Assembly: GCA_904420215.1 (NCBI GenBank)
Contig: CAJFUR010000061.1
Coordinates: 1 to 47,933 of the forward strand
From: an uncultured Eggerthellaceae bacterium
GTDB lineage: Bacteria; Actinomycetota; Coriobacteriia; Coriobacteriales; Eggerthellaceae
Length of the DNA: 47,933 nucleotides
Direction: 5' to 3'
Shown here: one piece after another, positions 39,535-47,595 of the stretch
Layout of the letters: every line of letters begins with the position of its first letter
Position numbering within the stretch: position 1 is the stretch's first letter
The notes under the pieces: model-generated
What the model saw: the letters and a program-made list of their open reading frames with translations, nothing else
Database searches by the model: none
Told to the model about the DNA's origin: nothing
Translations under genes and position numbers: made by a program

Positions 39535-39972
39535 ATGCGGGTTTGCACGCCAATTGCCGTCCGCTACGGCGAAACCGACATGATGGGCGTGGTGTACCAC
39601 GCGAACTACCTGCTGTACTTCGAAGACGCCCGCACGGCGTTCCTCGAGGCCATAGGGTATCCCTACCGCCTCATCGAGGAAGCGGGCCTGATGTCTCCCG
39701 TGCTGCACTTCGCATGCGACTACGGCGAGCCGCTGCGCTACGGCGACGCCGCCGTGGTGCGCACGCGTCTCGTGCTGGCGCGCCCCACGAAGGCCACCTA
39801 CGCCTACGAGGTGTTCCGCGAGGGCATGGACTTCGATGCCGACAAGCCGCTCGCGCAGGGCCGCAGCACGCACTGCCTGGTGGAGAAGGACACGTTCAAG
39901 CCGGTGAGCATGAAGAAGGCCACCCCCGAACTCTACGCCCGCTACCTCGAAGTCGTGGAACCGGAGGCGTGA
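39535..39972 (+). CDS. Hotdog-fold acyl-CoA thioesterase (4-hydroxybenzoyl-CoA thioesterase/YbgC type)
   Basis: The 145-residue protein has the family signature VRYGETDMMGVVYHANYLLYFEDAR with the catalytic Asp (ETDMMG) and VYHANY helix. Members hydrolyse acyl- or aroyl-CoA thioesters. It is divergent from menA with a 175-base gap, so DHNA-CoA hydrolysis (the MenI step) is a reasonable inference; general acyl-CoA hydrolysis is the alternative. GAGGGG precedes the ATG. A long palindrome follows the stop. Confidence 0.88.
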   Translation: MRVCTPIAVRYGETDMMGVVYHANYLLYFEDARTAFLEAIGYPYRLIEEAGLMSPVLHFACDYGEPLRYGDAAVVRTRLVLARPTKATYAYEVFREGMDFDADKPLAQGRSTHCLVEKDTFKPVSMKKATPELYARYLEVVEPEA

Positions 39973-39974
39973 GG

Positions 39975-40002
39975 CGCCTGCCGCGGACGTCCGCGGCAGG
40001 CG
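39975..40002. terminator. Perfect palindrome between convergent genes
   Basis: CGCCTGCCGCGGAC followed by its exact reverse complement (28 bases). It lies between the convergent thioesterase and gluQ genes and could end both transcripts, though no T-run is present. Confidence 0.55.
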
Positions 40003-40044
40003 GAACGCCCCGACGCCGGCGGCGTCCCCGAGCCTGCTTCGCGC

Positions 40045-40977
40045 CTATTTCCAGCGTATCTGCACCGGGTCTTCGAAAAGGGTCGGCAGCGCCGCGGGGT
40101 CGAAGCCCTGCAGAAGCTCCTCCGGCGTGGCGGGGTCGCAGGTGGGCGCCAGCCCGGTGATGCCGGCAATGTGCCCGATGACGCCTTCGGGCGTCTTGAA
40201 CCGCGCGAGCAGGGCGTCGAGGGCCGCATCATGGTCGCGCTTGGAAAGGCGCCGGTCGCGCTCGGCCACGACGAGCGGCACGTGCGCGTACACCGGGTGC
40301 GGCAGCCCCAGCAGGTCTTGCAGGTGCATCTGCTGCGGCGTGGAACACAGGAGGTCCACGCCGCGCACCACCAAGTTCACGCCCTGCGCCGCGTCGTCCA
40401 CCACCACCGCCAGCTGGTAGGCGAACGTCCCGTCCGAGCGGCGCACCAGAAAGTCGCCGCATTCCCGCGCGAGGTTCTGCCGGTAGTCTCCCTGCACCAG
40501 GTCGCGCAGGAAAACGTCGCAGTCGGGCACGCGGAGCCGCTGGGCGGGCACACGCCCAGCCGCCGCGCGCTGCGCGCGCTCTTCGTCCGAAAGGCGGCGA
40601 CACGTGCCCGGGTACACCGGTTTCTCGCCCCGGTGCGGGGCCGAGGCCGCGTGCAAATCGGCCCGCGTGCAGAAGCAGGGGTACACCAGCCCCTGCGCCG
40701 AGAGCGCGTCAAAGGCCGCGCGGTACGCCTCCTCGCGGCCATGCTGGAAGAAAGGCCCCTCGTCCCACGTGAGCCCCAGCCGCTCGAAGTCGCGCTGCAC
40801 GGCGTCGGCGTAGGTGGGCTTCGAGCGCTGCGCGTCCAAGTCCTCTATGCGCAGCACGATGCGCCCGCCTTGCGCCTTCGCCACCAGCCACGCCACGAGC
40901 GCCGCGAACACGTTGCCCGCATGCATGCGCCCCGTCGGCGAAGGCGCGAACCTCCCTTTCACCGGCTGCTCAGACAT
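40045..40977 (-). CDS. gluQ: Glutamyl-Q tRNA(Asp) synthetase
   Basis: This truncated GluRS paralogue glutamylates queuosine 34 of tRNA(Asp). The 310-residue enzyme has the class I signature RFAPSPTGRMHAGN (HIGH-like), LRIEDLDAQRSKP and the Cys residues of a zinc site (PCFCTRADL with YPGTCR). The KMSKS-like motif is RRLSKRDHD. There is no anticodon-binding domain, which separates it from true GluRS. The start at 40977 is 5 bases after the paaK stop, so it is the last gene of the ior-paaK operon. That context is unexpected for a tRNA modification gene and is probably incidental. Confidence 0.92.
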   Translation of the reverse strand: MSEQPVKGRFAPSPTGRMHAGNVFAALVAWLVAKAQGGRIVLRIEDLDAQRSKPTYADAVQRDFERLGLTWDEGPFFQHGREEAYRAAFDALSAQGLVYPCFCTRADLHAASAPHRGEKPVYPGTCRRLSDEERAQRAAAGRVPAQRLRVPDCDVFLRDLVQGDYRQNLARECGDFLVRRSDGTFAYQLAVVVDDAAQGVNLVVRGVDLLCSTPQQMHLQDLLGLPHPVYAHVPLVVAERDRRLSKRDHDAALDALLARFKTPEGVIGHIAGITGLAPTCDPATPEELLQGFDPAALPTLFEDPVQIRWK

Positions 40978-40982
40978 GCGCC

Positions 40983-42350
40983 TTATTTCCTGCGCAAGTC
41001 TTCCACATGCTTCGCCTTGCCGGTGGTGCGCTCGATGCCGCCCGGCTCCACCAGCTTCACCTGCACGCCCACCAGAAGCACGCCCTTCAGCTTCTCGGCA
41101 ATGGAAGCGCGGAAGGCGTCCATCTCCGCATACGAGTCGGAGAACGCCTCGGGCTTCAGTTCCACGTGCACGCTCATGCGGTCGAGACCCGTCTCGTTGT
41201 CCACCACGATGCGGTAGTGGGGCGTCACGCCCTCGATGCCGGCAAGCACGTCTTCCACCTGGCTGGGGAACACGTTGGTGCCGCGGATGATGAGCATGTC
41301 GTCGCAGCGCGAGCGCACCTTCTGCATGCGCGCCGTGGTGCGCCCGCAGGCGCACGGCTCGCGCACGACGCGCGTCAGGTCGTGCGTGCGGTAGCGCAAG
41401 ACGGGGATGGCCTGCTTGTCCAGCGGCGTGAGCACCAGCTCGCCCACTTCGCCCTCCGGCACGGGCTCGCCCGTCTCGGGGTCCACTACCTCCCACAGGA
41501 AGTGGTCCTCCGCAATGTGCTGCATGTCGCGCGACGCGAGGCATTCCCCGGACACGCCCGGCCCCATGACCTCGGTGAGGCCGTAGTTGTCGGTGCACAC
41601 GATGTGCATCCGGCGCTCTATCTCGGCCTTCAGCCCCGGCGGGCACGGCTCGCCGCCGAACAGCCCCACGCGCAGCGTGGAGGCCTCCCAGTCGAAGCCC
41701 AGGCGCTCCCCCACCTCGCACACGTGCAGCGCATAGGAGGGCGTGGCGATGAGCACCGTGGTGCCGTAGTCCTCTATCATGGCGATGTGCCGCTCGGTGT
41801 TGCCCGAGCCGGCGGGGATCATCATGCAGCCCAGCTTCATGAGGCCGTAGTGCAGGCCGAAACCGCCCGTGAACATGCCGTAGCCGAACGCCATCTGTGC
41901 CCGGTCGCCGGGCACGACGCCCGCCATCTGCGCCAGGCGCGCGATGCAGTCGCTCCACACGTCCATGTCGTGAGCGTTGTAGCCCACCACGATGGGCTTG
42001 CCGGTGGTGCCCGACGAGGCGTGCAGCTCCTTCACTTCGGAAAGCGGCACGGCGAAAAGCCCGTAGGGGAACGTCTCGCGCAGCACGCCCTTGTCCGTGA
42101 ACGGGAGCTTGCGCACGTCCTCGAGCGTGCGGATGTCGCCGGGCGCCACGCCGAGCGCGTCCATGCGCTCGCGGTACCACGCCACGCGCCCGTAGGTCCA
42201 CGCCACCTGCGCCTTGAGCTTCTCCAGCTGAATGGCGCGGATCCGCTCGCGCGGGGCGCATTCCACGTCGGGCGCGTAGACGGGCAGGCCGGAGAAGTCG
42301 CCTGCGGCAGCCGCGGCCAGGGCGGCCCCCTTGACGGTCAAGTCCACCAT
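40983..42350 (-). CDS. paaK: Phenylacetate-CoA ligase family protein (PaaK-like)
   Basis: The 455-residue AMP-forming ligase has the P-loop HASSGTTGKPIVVGY, the motif FGYGMFTGGFGLHYG, DNYGLTEVMGPGVSGEC and a C-terminal PaaK domain (RGTNVFPSQVEDVLAGIEGV, IERTTGKAKHV). In anaerobes such PaaK copies sit next to iorAB and act on aryl-acetates made from aromatic amino acids. The direction (activation or ATP-yielding reverse) is unproven. GGAGGTGA precedes the ATG, 5 bases after the ACT gene. Confidence 0.93.
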   Translation of the reverse strand: MVDLTVKGAALAAAAAGDFSGLPVYAPDVECAPRERIRAIQLEKLKAQVAWTYGRVAWYRERMDALGVAPGDIRTLEDVRKLPFTDKGVLRETFPYGLFAVPLSEVKELHASSGTTGKPIVVGYNAHDMDVWSDCIARLAQMAGVVPGDRAQMAFGYGMFTGGFGLHYGLMKLGCMMIPAGSGNTERHIAMIEDYGTTVLIATPSYALHVCEVGERLGFDWEASTLRVGLFGGEPCPPGLKAEIERRMHIVCTDNYGLTEVMGPGVSGECLASRDMQHIAEDHFLWEVVDPETGEPVPEGEVGELVLTPLDKQAIPVLRYRTHDLTRVVREPCACGRTTARMQKVRSRCDDMLIIRGTNVFPSQVEDVLAGIEGVTPHYRIVVDNETGLDRMSVHVELKPEAFSDSYAEMDAFRASIAEKLKGVLLVGVQVKLVEPGGIERTTGKAKHVEDLRRK

Positions 42351-42355
42351 GCGCC

Positions 42356-42871
42356 TCACCTCCCGCCCGCCGGCGCCGCGGCGCCCGCCGACTCGCCGGA
42401 GGCGGCTCCCGCCGCAGCGGCATCGGCCGCCGCGGCGGGCGCGGCGCCGCCGGCAAGCGGGCTTGCCAGCATCGCTTGGTCCACCAGCTCCACCGGCTCG
42501 TGGGCGAGCAGCGCCTCGGCCTGCGCCACGTCTTTCACCGACAGCGCGATGTAGGTGGATATGAGCGAGTAGCTGTACGCCACGTTGACGCCGCAGTCGG
42601 CCATGACGCCCATCACGCGCGCCAGCTCGCCCGGGCGGTCGTCCAGGCGCACGCACAGCACCTCGGTCGTCGTGGCGGCCGCGCCCTGTTCGCGCAGCAC
42701 CTCCAAGGCCCCCTGGGGGTCGTCCACCACGAAGCGCACGATGCCGTAGTCGCCGGTGTCCGACGCGCTGTAGCCGCGCACGCTCACGCCGGCCGCCTCG
42801 AATGCGTCCAGCACGCGGCGCAAATGCCCCGGCTTGCTTTCCAGAAACACGCTCACCTGCATGACGCTCAT
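42356..42871 (-). CDS. Tandem ACT-domain protein
   Basis: The 171-residue protein has two ACT repeats: MQVSVFLESKPGHLRRVLDAFEAAGV and VLCVRLDDRPGELARVMGVMADCGV. ACT domains bind amino acids and give allosteric control. An Ala/Gly-rich tail of about 40 residues follows. The ATGA overlap with the iorB stop and the 5-base gap to paaK put it in the ior operon. It probably senses an aromatic or branched amino acid and tunes the pathway; the ligand is not known. A second member of the family is cut off at the right edge of the window. Confidence 0.9.
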   Translation of the reverse strand: MSVMQVSVFLESKPGHLRRVLDAFEAAGVSVRGYSASDTGDYGIVRFVVDDPQGALEVLREQGAAATTTEVLCVRLDDRPGELARVMGVMADCGVNVAYSYSLISTYIALSVKDVAQAEALLAHEPVELVDQAMLASPLAGGAAPAAAADAAAAGAASGESAGAAAPAGGR

Positions 42872-43464
42872 CGCGCGCCGCCCCCTTCCCCGCCGGCGAA
42901 CGCCGCGCCCGACCGGAAGGCCGCCAAGTTGGCCTCGACCGTCTTTTCCGGCACGCGCGCCACGATGGCCGCCTCCCACGCCGCGCGCGGGAAGTCCAGC
43001 GCCGTGGAAAGCGCGCCCAGCAGCACCACATTGCCGGCCTTGGCCGTCCCCGCCTCGCGCGCCAGCTGCGTGGCGGGAATGAGCAGCGCCCCCAGAGCCG
43101 CCAGCTGCCCGCGGGCGTCTTCGGGCATGGAGGCCGTCCCGCAGGCCACGGGCAAGGGGACGATGGTCTCGTCGGCCACCAGCAGGCGCCCGCCACGCTT
43201 CAAGAAGGCGACGTTGCGCAGCGCCTCGGTGGTCTCGAAGGACACCACCACGTCGGCGCAGCCCGGGTCGCACACCATGGAGCGCACGTCGGAGCCGAAG
43301 CGCACCACCGTGGTCACCGCGCCGCCGCGCTGGGCCATGCCGTGGATCTCGGACACCTTGACGGCATGTCCCGAGCCGAGCGCCGCGCGCGCCAGCAGGT
43401 CGGCCGCAAGCACCGTGCCCTGCCCGCCCACGCCGCACAGAAGCACCGTCGTCGCGTCACTCAT
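42868..43464 (-). CDS. iorB: Indolepyruvate ferredoxin oxidoreductase, beta subunit
   Basis: The 198-residue gamma/beta-type subunit has the signature LLCGVGGQGTVLAADLLARAAL, SEIHGMAQRGGAVTTVVRFG and PVACGTASM. It completes the thiamine-dependent oxidoreductase that converts aryl-pyruvates (indole-, phenyl-, hydroxyphenylpyruvate) to aryl-acetyl-CoA while reducing ferredoxin. AAGGAGG precedes the ATG, which overlaps the iorA stop by 8 bases, so the two subunits are translationally coupled. Confidence 0.95.
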   Translation of the reverse strand: MSDATTVLLCGVGGQGTVLAADLLARAALGSGHAVKVSEIHGMAQRGGAVTTVVRFGSDVRSMVCDPGCADVVVSFETTEALRNVAFLKRGGRLLVADETIVPLPVACGTASMPEDARGQLAALGALLIPATQLAREAGTAKAGNVVLLGALSTALDFPRAAWEAAIVARVPEKTVEANLAAFRSGAAFAGGEGGGAR

Positions 43465-45391
43465 GAGCGCCTCCTTTCGCCCCTGCGGCGTTGCCGCCGC
43501 ACCCCGCCACAGGTCCACCAAGGTCAGCGAGGGTTTCCCCAGTGCCCGAGATTCGCGGGATGGCGGAGGCGCCGCGTGCTTCGGCACGCAAGCCTCCGTC
43601 AACGGAGCGAGATCGGGTGCTGGGGGAAGCCGCAGCGTCGGCCGTTCCGCCGTTCGGCAGAACGGCGGAACTCGAGATGGCGGAAAAAGCACAATATTGG
43701 GAGCACTGCCCGCAGCCGATGCACAGGGCGGCGTCGATGGAGGCCCGCCCCGTTTCGGCGTCCTTGGCGATGGCCGGGCAGCCCAGCGTGACGCAGGCGC
43801 CGCAGGCGGTGCAGGCTTCGCCCACCGCATAGGGGGCCTCGCGCACGCGCTCGAGCAGCACGCACGGGCGGCGGAACACGATCACCGAAAGCGCGTCGGC
43901 GGCGACGGCTTCCTTGAGGGCGCGGCGCACGGCCTTCATGTCCCAGGGGTCCACGGTGCGCACGTCCTCGATGCCGAGGGCGCGCAGCACACCTTCCATG
44001 TCCAGCTCGCGGCTCGGGCGCTTCTGCAGCGTCTCGCCGTTGAAGGGGTTGCCCTGCCGCCCGGTCATGGCCGTCGTGCGGTTGTCGAGGATGCACACCG
44101 TGCCGCCGCCGCGGTTGTACACGGTGGACACGAGCGAGCTCAGCCCCGAATGCGCGAACGTGGAATCGCCGATCACGGCCACCACGGGGCGGTGCTCGGT
44201 GCCCGCAAGCGCCAGCTCGAAGCCGTGCGCCATGGAAACCGACGCGCCCATGTCCACGCAGGTGTCCATGGCGGAAAGCGGCGGCAGGGCGCCCAGCGTG
44301 TAGCAGCCGATGTCGCCCGTGACGATGGCCTTCATGCGGGCCAGCTCCTTGAACACCAGGCGGTGCGGGCAGCCCGGGCACAGCGCCGGCGGCCGCGCGG
44401 GCAGGCCGGCCGGCGCCTCGTGGTGCTCCGGCGCCGCAAGGCCGAACGCCGCGCGCACGGCCCCGGGCGAAAGCTCCCCGTCAAGCGGCAGGCCGGCCGG
44501 GAAGGCGGCCACGTCGATGCCGAGCGCGCGCACCTGCTCGGCCAGGTACTCGGAGGCCTCCTCCACCACGTAGAGCGCCTCCACCGACGCCGCGAAGTCG
44601 CGCAGGGCGCGCGCAGGCAGCGGCCACGTGCAGCCCAGCTTGAAAATGGAAGCGTCGGGCAGCGCCTCGGCCACGTGCTGATAGGCCGACCCGGCGCACA
44701 CCACGCCCACGGCACCCCCGCGCCGCTCCACGCGGTTGTAGGGGCATTCCTCCGCCCACGCGCGCAGCGCCTCCACGCGCTTTATCTGCACCTTGCGCCG
44801 GGGCTTGGCGAAGGCGGGCATCATGACCCACTTGGCCGGGTCGCTCGCGTACTCCCGGTGCGGCGCCTCCGTGCGCGGCCCCGGCTCCACGGGGGTCTTG
44901 GTGTGCGAGACGCGCACGGACGAGCGTATGAACACCGGCACGTCGAAACGCTCGGAAAGCCCGTAGGCCTCGCGCGTGAAGAGCAGCGCCTCCGCGGCGT
45001 CGGCGGGGTCGAGCATGGGCACCTGCGCGGCGCGGGCGTAGTAGTGCGAGTCCTGTTCGTTCTGCGACGAGTACATGCCCGGGTCGTCGGCGGCCAGGAC
45101 GACCATGCCGCCGCCCACGCCGGTGTAGGCGGCCGTGAACAGCGGGTCGGCCGCCACGTTCACGCCCACGTGCTTCATGGTGGCAAGCACCCGCGCGCCG
45201 GCGGCCGACGCGCCCAGCCCCACTTCGAGCGCCACCTTCTCGTTGACGCACCACTCGGCGTAGACGCCTTCCTTGAGCGCGAACGCCTCCAGCGTCTCGG
45301 TGGAGGGCGTGCCCGGGTAGGCCACCCCCACGCGCGCGCCCGCCTCCCACGCCCCCTGGGCGATGGCCTCGTTGCCACTCATCAGTTCCAT
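43457..45391 (-). CDS. iorA: Indolepyruvate ferredoxin oxidoreductase, alpha subunit
   Basis: The 644-residue subunit has an N-terminal pyrimidine-type domain (GNEAIAQGAWEAGARVGVAYPGTPSTE) and a TPP-binding domain with CPGCPHRLVF, GDIGCYTLG and GDSTFAHSGLSSL...NRTTAMTG. The C-terminal 2x[4Fe-4S] ferredoxin domain reads CTACGACVTLGCP and CIGCGQCSQYC. It normally ends there, but a roughly 75-residue Gly/Ala/Ser-rich tail follows, its DNA containing two strong hairpins. ATG 45391 is chosen for homology; the ORF-track start adds an Arg-rich leader. It is the first gene of the iorA-iorB-ACT-paaK-gluQ operon. Confidence 0.95.
   Translation of the reverse strand: MELMSGNEAIAQGAWEAGARVGVAYPGTPSTETLEAFALKEGVYAEWCVNEKVALEVGLGASAAGARVLATMKHVGVNVAADPLFTAAYTGVGGGMVVLAADDPGMYSSQNEQDSHYYARAAQVPMLDPADAAEALLFTREAYGLSERFDVPVFIRSSVRVSHTKTPVEPGPRTEAPHREYASDPAKWVMMPAFAKPRRKVQIKRVEALRAWAEECPYNRVERRGGAVGVVCAGSAYQHVAEALPDASIFKLGCTWPLPARALRDFAASVEALYVVEEASEYLAEQVRALGIDVAAFPAGLPLDGELSPGAVRAAFGLAAPEHHEAPAGLPARPPALCPGCPHRLVFKELARMKAIVTGDIGCYTLGALPPLSAMDTCVDMGASVSMAHGFELALAGTEHRPVVAVIGDSTFAHSGLSSLVSTVYNRGGGTVCILDNRTTAMTGRQGNPFNGETLQKRPSRELDMEGVLRALGIEDVRTVDPWDMKAVRRALKEAVAADALSVIVFRRPCVLLERVREAPYAVGEACTACGACVTLGCPAIAKDAETGRASIDAALCIGCGQCSQYCAFSAISSSAVLPNGGTADAAASPSTRSRSVDGGLRAEARGASAIPRISGTGETLADLGGPVAGCGGNAAGAKGGAHE
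43573..43671. repeat. Hairpin cluster inside the iorA tail
   Basis: GCGTGC-TTCG-GCACGC (43573-43588) and a perfect 12-bp stem GTTCCGCCGTTC-GGCA-GAACGGCGGAAC (43644-43671) lie within the poorly conserved 3' end of iorA, looking like an inserted palindromic element. Confidence 0.55.
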
Positions 45392-45580
45392 ACGCAGCCC
45401 CTCGTCTTGCTCGATGCTTCCACCGCCGCGCGCCCGCGCGCGCACCGCCGTCGGCCCCGCCCGCGCGGGGCAGGCGCCCTTGCGCCGTTCGGCCCGCCTT
45501 CGCCGGCGGCGCACCCCGGCGCAGCCCCCCGCGCCGCCCGCCCCGGCGAACTCGCGGCCCGCCGGGGCGGGCGGCGGCGC

Positions 45581-46021
45581 CTACTCCTCTTGATACAGCA
45601 GGCAGAACGTGCCTATCTGGATGACGTCGCCCGCCTGCAAAAGACGCGATTCGGCGCTTTCGTTGTTCACCCACACGCCGTTGAAGGAGTGCTCGTCGGT
45701 GATGACGTGCCCGGCGTCGGTGCGCCTGACGGTGGCATGCTGCCGCGACACCGTCATGTCGTTGAGGAAGATGCCGCATTGCGGCGAGCGGCCGATGGAC
45801 AGCACGGCGTCTTCGAGCGCGAAGACCGTCCCCGTCTGCGGGCCGCGCACCACGCGCAGCGCCGCGTGCCCAGGCGCCTTGCCGCGCGCGGGCAGCGGCT
45901 CGTCGGCCAGCGTCACCGGCGCGAAGCGCTGCGTCGTCCCCAGAAGCTTGTACCCGCACGCCGCGCACAGCGCGTCGGACGCGCCGACGGGGTTTCCACA
46001 CACGGGGCAGTTCTCGCTCAT
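45581..46021 (-). CDS. Zinc-ribbon FHA-domain protein
   Basis: The 146-residue protein has an N-terminal zinc ribbon (CPVCGNPVGASDALCAACG) and a C-terminal FHA domain (LSIGRSPQCGIFLNDMTVSRQHATV, then HSFNGVWVN). FHA domains bind phosphothreonine, so it is probably an effector of Ser/Thr kinases, none of which are in the window. It lies between dacF-like and iorA genes with gaps of about 107 and 189 bases, so its operon membership is unclear. The start has no strong ribosome binding site but matches the first zinc Cys. Confidence 0.92.
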   Translation of the reverse strand: MSENCPVCGNPVGASDALCAACGYKLLGTTQRFAPVTLADEPLPARGKAPGHAALRVVRGPQTGTVFALEDAVLSIGRSPQCGIFLNDMTVSRQHATVRRTDAGHVITDEHSFNGVWVNNESAESRLLQAGDVIQIGTFCLLYQEE

Positions 46022-46045
46022 GCCGTTACCTCACCTTCAAAGACC

Positions 46046-46070
46046 GGGGGCGGGCCCCATGCCCGCCCCC
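46046..46070 (-). terminator. Hairpin after the D,D-carboxypeptidase gene
   Basis: GGGGGCGGGC (46046-46055) pairs perfectly with GCCCGCCCCC (46061-46070). It follows the minus-strand carboxypeptidase gene. There is no T-run, so it may be a weak terminator. Confidence 0.4.
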
Positions 46071-46128
46071 GCAGGCACCGCGCCGCCTTGCGGCGGCGGA
46101 CAAGTATGTGCCCGCATCCAGTATATCC

Positions 46129-47595
46129 CTAGGAAGCCGCGCTCTGCGTCTTGTCGTTGACGAGCGGGGTCTCATTCAAGGTGACCGACTGCGCCACCTG
46201 CTGCTGGCCCGAGAATCCCCTGAACAGGCGGTCCCACCACACGCCGATGCCCTCCAGCAGGTTCGGCGCGGCCAGGTCCTCGCATGCCACCAGGTCCATG
46301 GTGGCGATCACGTTGTTGCGCTGCTTGAAGGTGATGGTGCCCACCTTGTCGCCCGCATGCACGTCGCCGGTCAGCTCGTCGAACGAAAGCGACTGGCTCA
46401 CGTTGCCGTTCAGGTCGAACACCTCCACGCTGGCCTGCGGGTCGGCCAGCGTCGCCTTCACGGTGGCGTCCACCCAGCCCGCATGCGCCACTTCGGCCAC
46501 CACGGGCACCTGCATGGCCTGGCCCCCGATGGTGGCCGACGCCGTTTCGGGGCTGTTCGCCAGCGGGTAGTCGATCACGTGCTCGAACACCCAGTCGTAC
46601 AGCGTGGTGGCGTCCTCGAAGCGCTGGGCCTCCGACGTGGAGTTGATCACGATGGCGAACAGCGTGCGCCCGTCGCGCGTGCACGCCCCCGCGAACGAGG
46701 GGCCAGCGCGGTCGGTGAGGCCGGTCTTGATGCCGCAGGCGCCTTCGTAGACGCCGATGAGCTCGTCGGTGGACTCCAGCTCCACGAGGCGCGCCACGCC
46801 GTCGGCGCCCGTCACCTCTATGGTGGCCGCCGCCTGCGCCACCACCGCGCGGAACGTCTCGTCCTGCATGGCGCAGCGCGCCATGAGCGCCACGTCCGCC
46901 GCGCAGCTGTGCAAGTCGCCCGCGAACTCGCCGTAGTCCAGGCCGTGCGGGTTGGTGAACACCGTGTCCACGCAGCCGAGCTCGGCCGCCTTGGCGTTCA
47001 TGGCGGCCACGAACGCCTCGTAGCCGTCCTCCTGCGCGCTCATGAGCGCCCCCACGCTCTCGGCGATGGCTATGGCCGCGTCGTTGCCCGAGGGCACCAG
47101 AAGCGCGCTCAGCGCCGTCTCCAGCGTGAGCACGTCGCCCTCCTGCAGCCCCGCGGAGGACTGCCCCACCGTGGCCGCCGCCGCGCTCACCCTCACCGGC
47201 GTGTCGAGCGGCGCGTTCTCCAGCGCCACGATGGCCGTCATGATCTTGGTGATGGAGGCTATCTCGGTGGGCTCCTGCGCGTTGCGCTCGAAGTACACCG
47301 TGCCCGCGTCGTCGGTCACGATGGCGTACTCGGCCTCGATGTCGGGGCACTGCGCCGCAGCCAGCCCGCGCGAGTCCACGCTCTGGCCCATGACCACGTC
47401 GGCCTTGCGCACGTCGGCGTGGGCGGGCGTCTGCCCGAAAGGCGCCGCGGCGCCCGCAAACGCAAGGACGCAGGCCAGAAGCAGCGCCGCCGCGCGCCCG
47501 CGCGCAGCGCGGCGGATGCCGCGCGCGGCATCCGCCTGCGCCGGCTCCCGGAAGGAGCCGGCGCCTCCACCTGTGTGCCTAGCGGTCCAGTTCAT
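46129..47595 (-). CDS. dacF: D-alanyl-D-alanine carboxypeptidase (PBP5/DacF type)
   Basis: The 488-residue low-molecular-weight PBP trims the terminal D-Ala of peptidoglycan. The three active-site motifs are SITK (Ser114, Lys117), SGN in LLVPSGNDAA and KTG in CGIKTGLT. An N-terminal signal peptide (AALLLACVLAFAGAAAPFG) and a C-terminal PBP5-like domain (VVAEVAHAGWVDATVKATL) are present, with a Trp/Phe-containing segment near the end (GVWWDRLFRGFSG). The start at 47595 overlaps the upstream ACT gene by 17 bases and has a weak GAAGAG site. Confidence 0.93.
   Translation of the reverse strand: MNWTARHTGGGAGSFREPAQADAARGIRRAARGRAAALLLACVLAFAGAAAPFGQTPAHADVRKADVVMGQSVDSRGLAAAQCPDIEAEYAIVTDDAGTVYFERNAQEPTEIASITKIMTAIVALENAPLDTPVRVSAAAATVGQSSAGLQEGDVLTLETALSALLVPSGNDAAIAIAESVGALMSAQEDGYEAFVAAMNAKAAELGCVDTVFTNPHGLDYGEFAGDLHSCAADVALMARCAMQDETFRAVVAQAAATIEVTGADGVARLVELESTDELIGVYEGACGIKTGLTDRAGPSFAGACTRDGRTLFAIVINSTSEAQRFEDATTLYDWVFEHVIDYPLANSPETASATIGGQAMQVPVVAEVAHAGWVDATVKATLADPQASVEVFDLNGNVSQSLSFDELTGDVHAGDKVGTITFKQRNNVIATMDLVACEDLAAPNLLEGIGVWWDRLFRGFSGQQQVAQSVTLNETPLVNDKTQSAAS

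Noticed and set aside
42476-46132. 1218-residue plus-strand ORF
   Set aside because: Antisense shadow of the paaK/ACT/ior/FHA genes; the translation is His/Arg/Ala/Gly-rich with no domain, a typical artefact of very GC-rich DNA.
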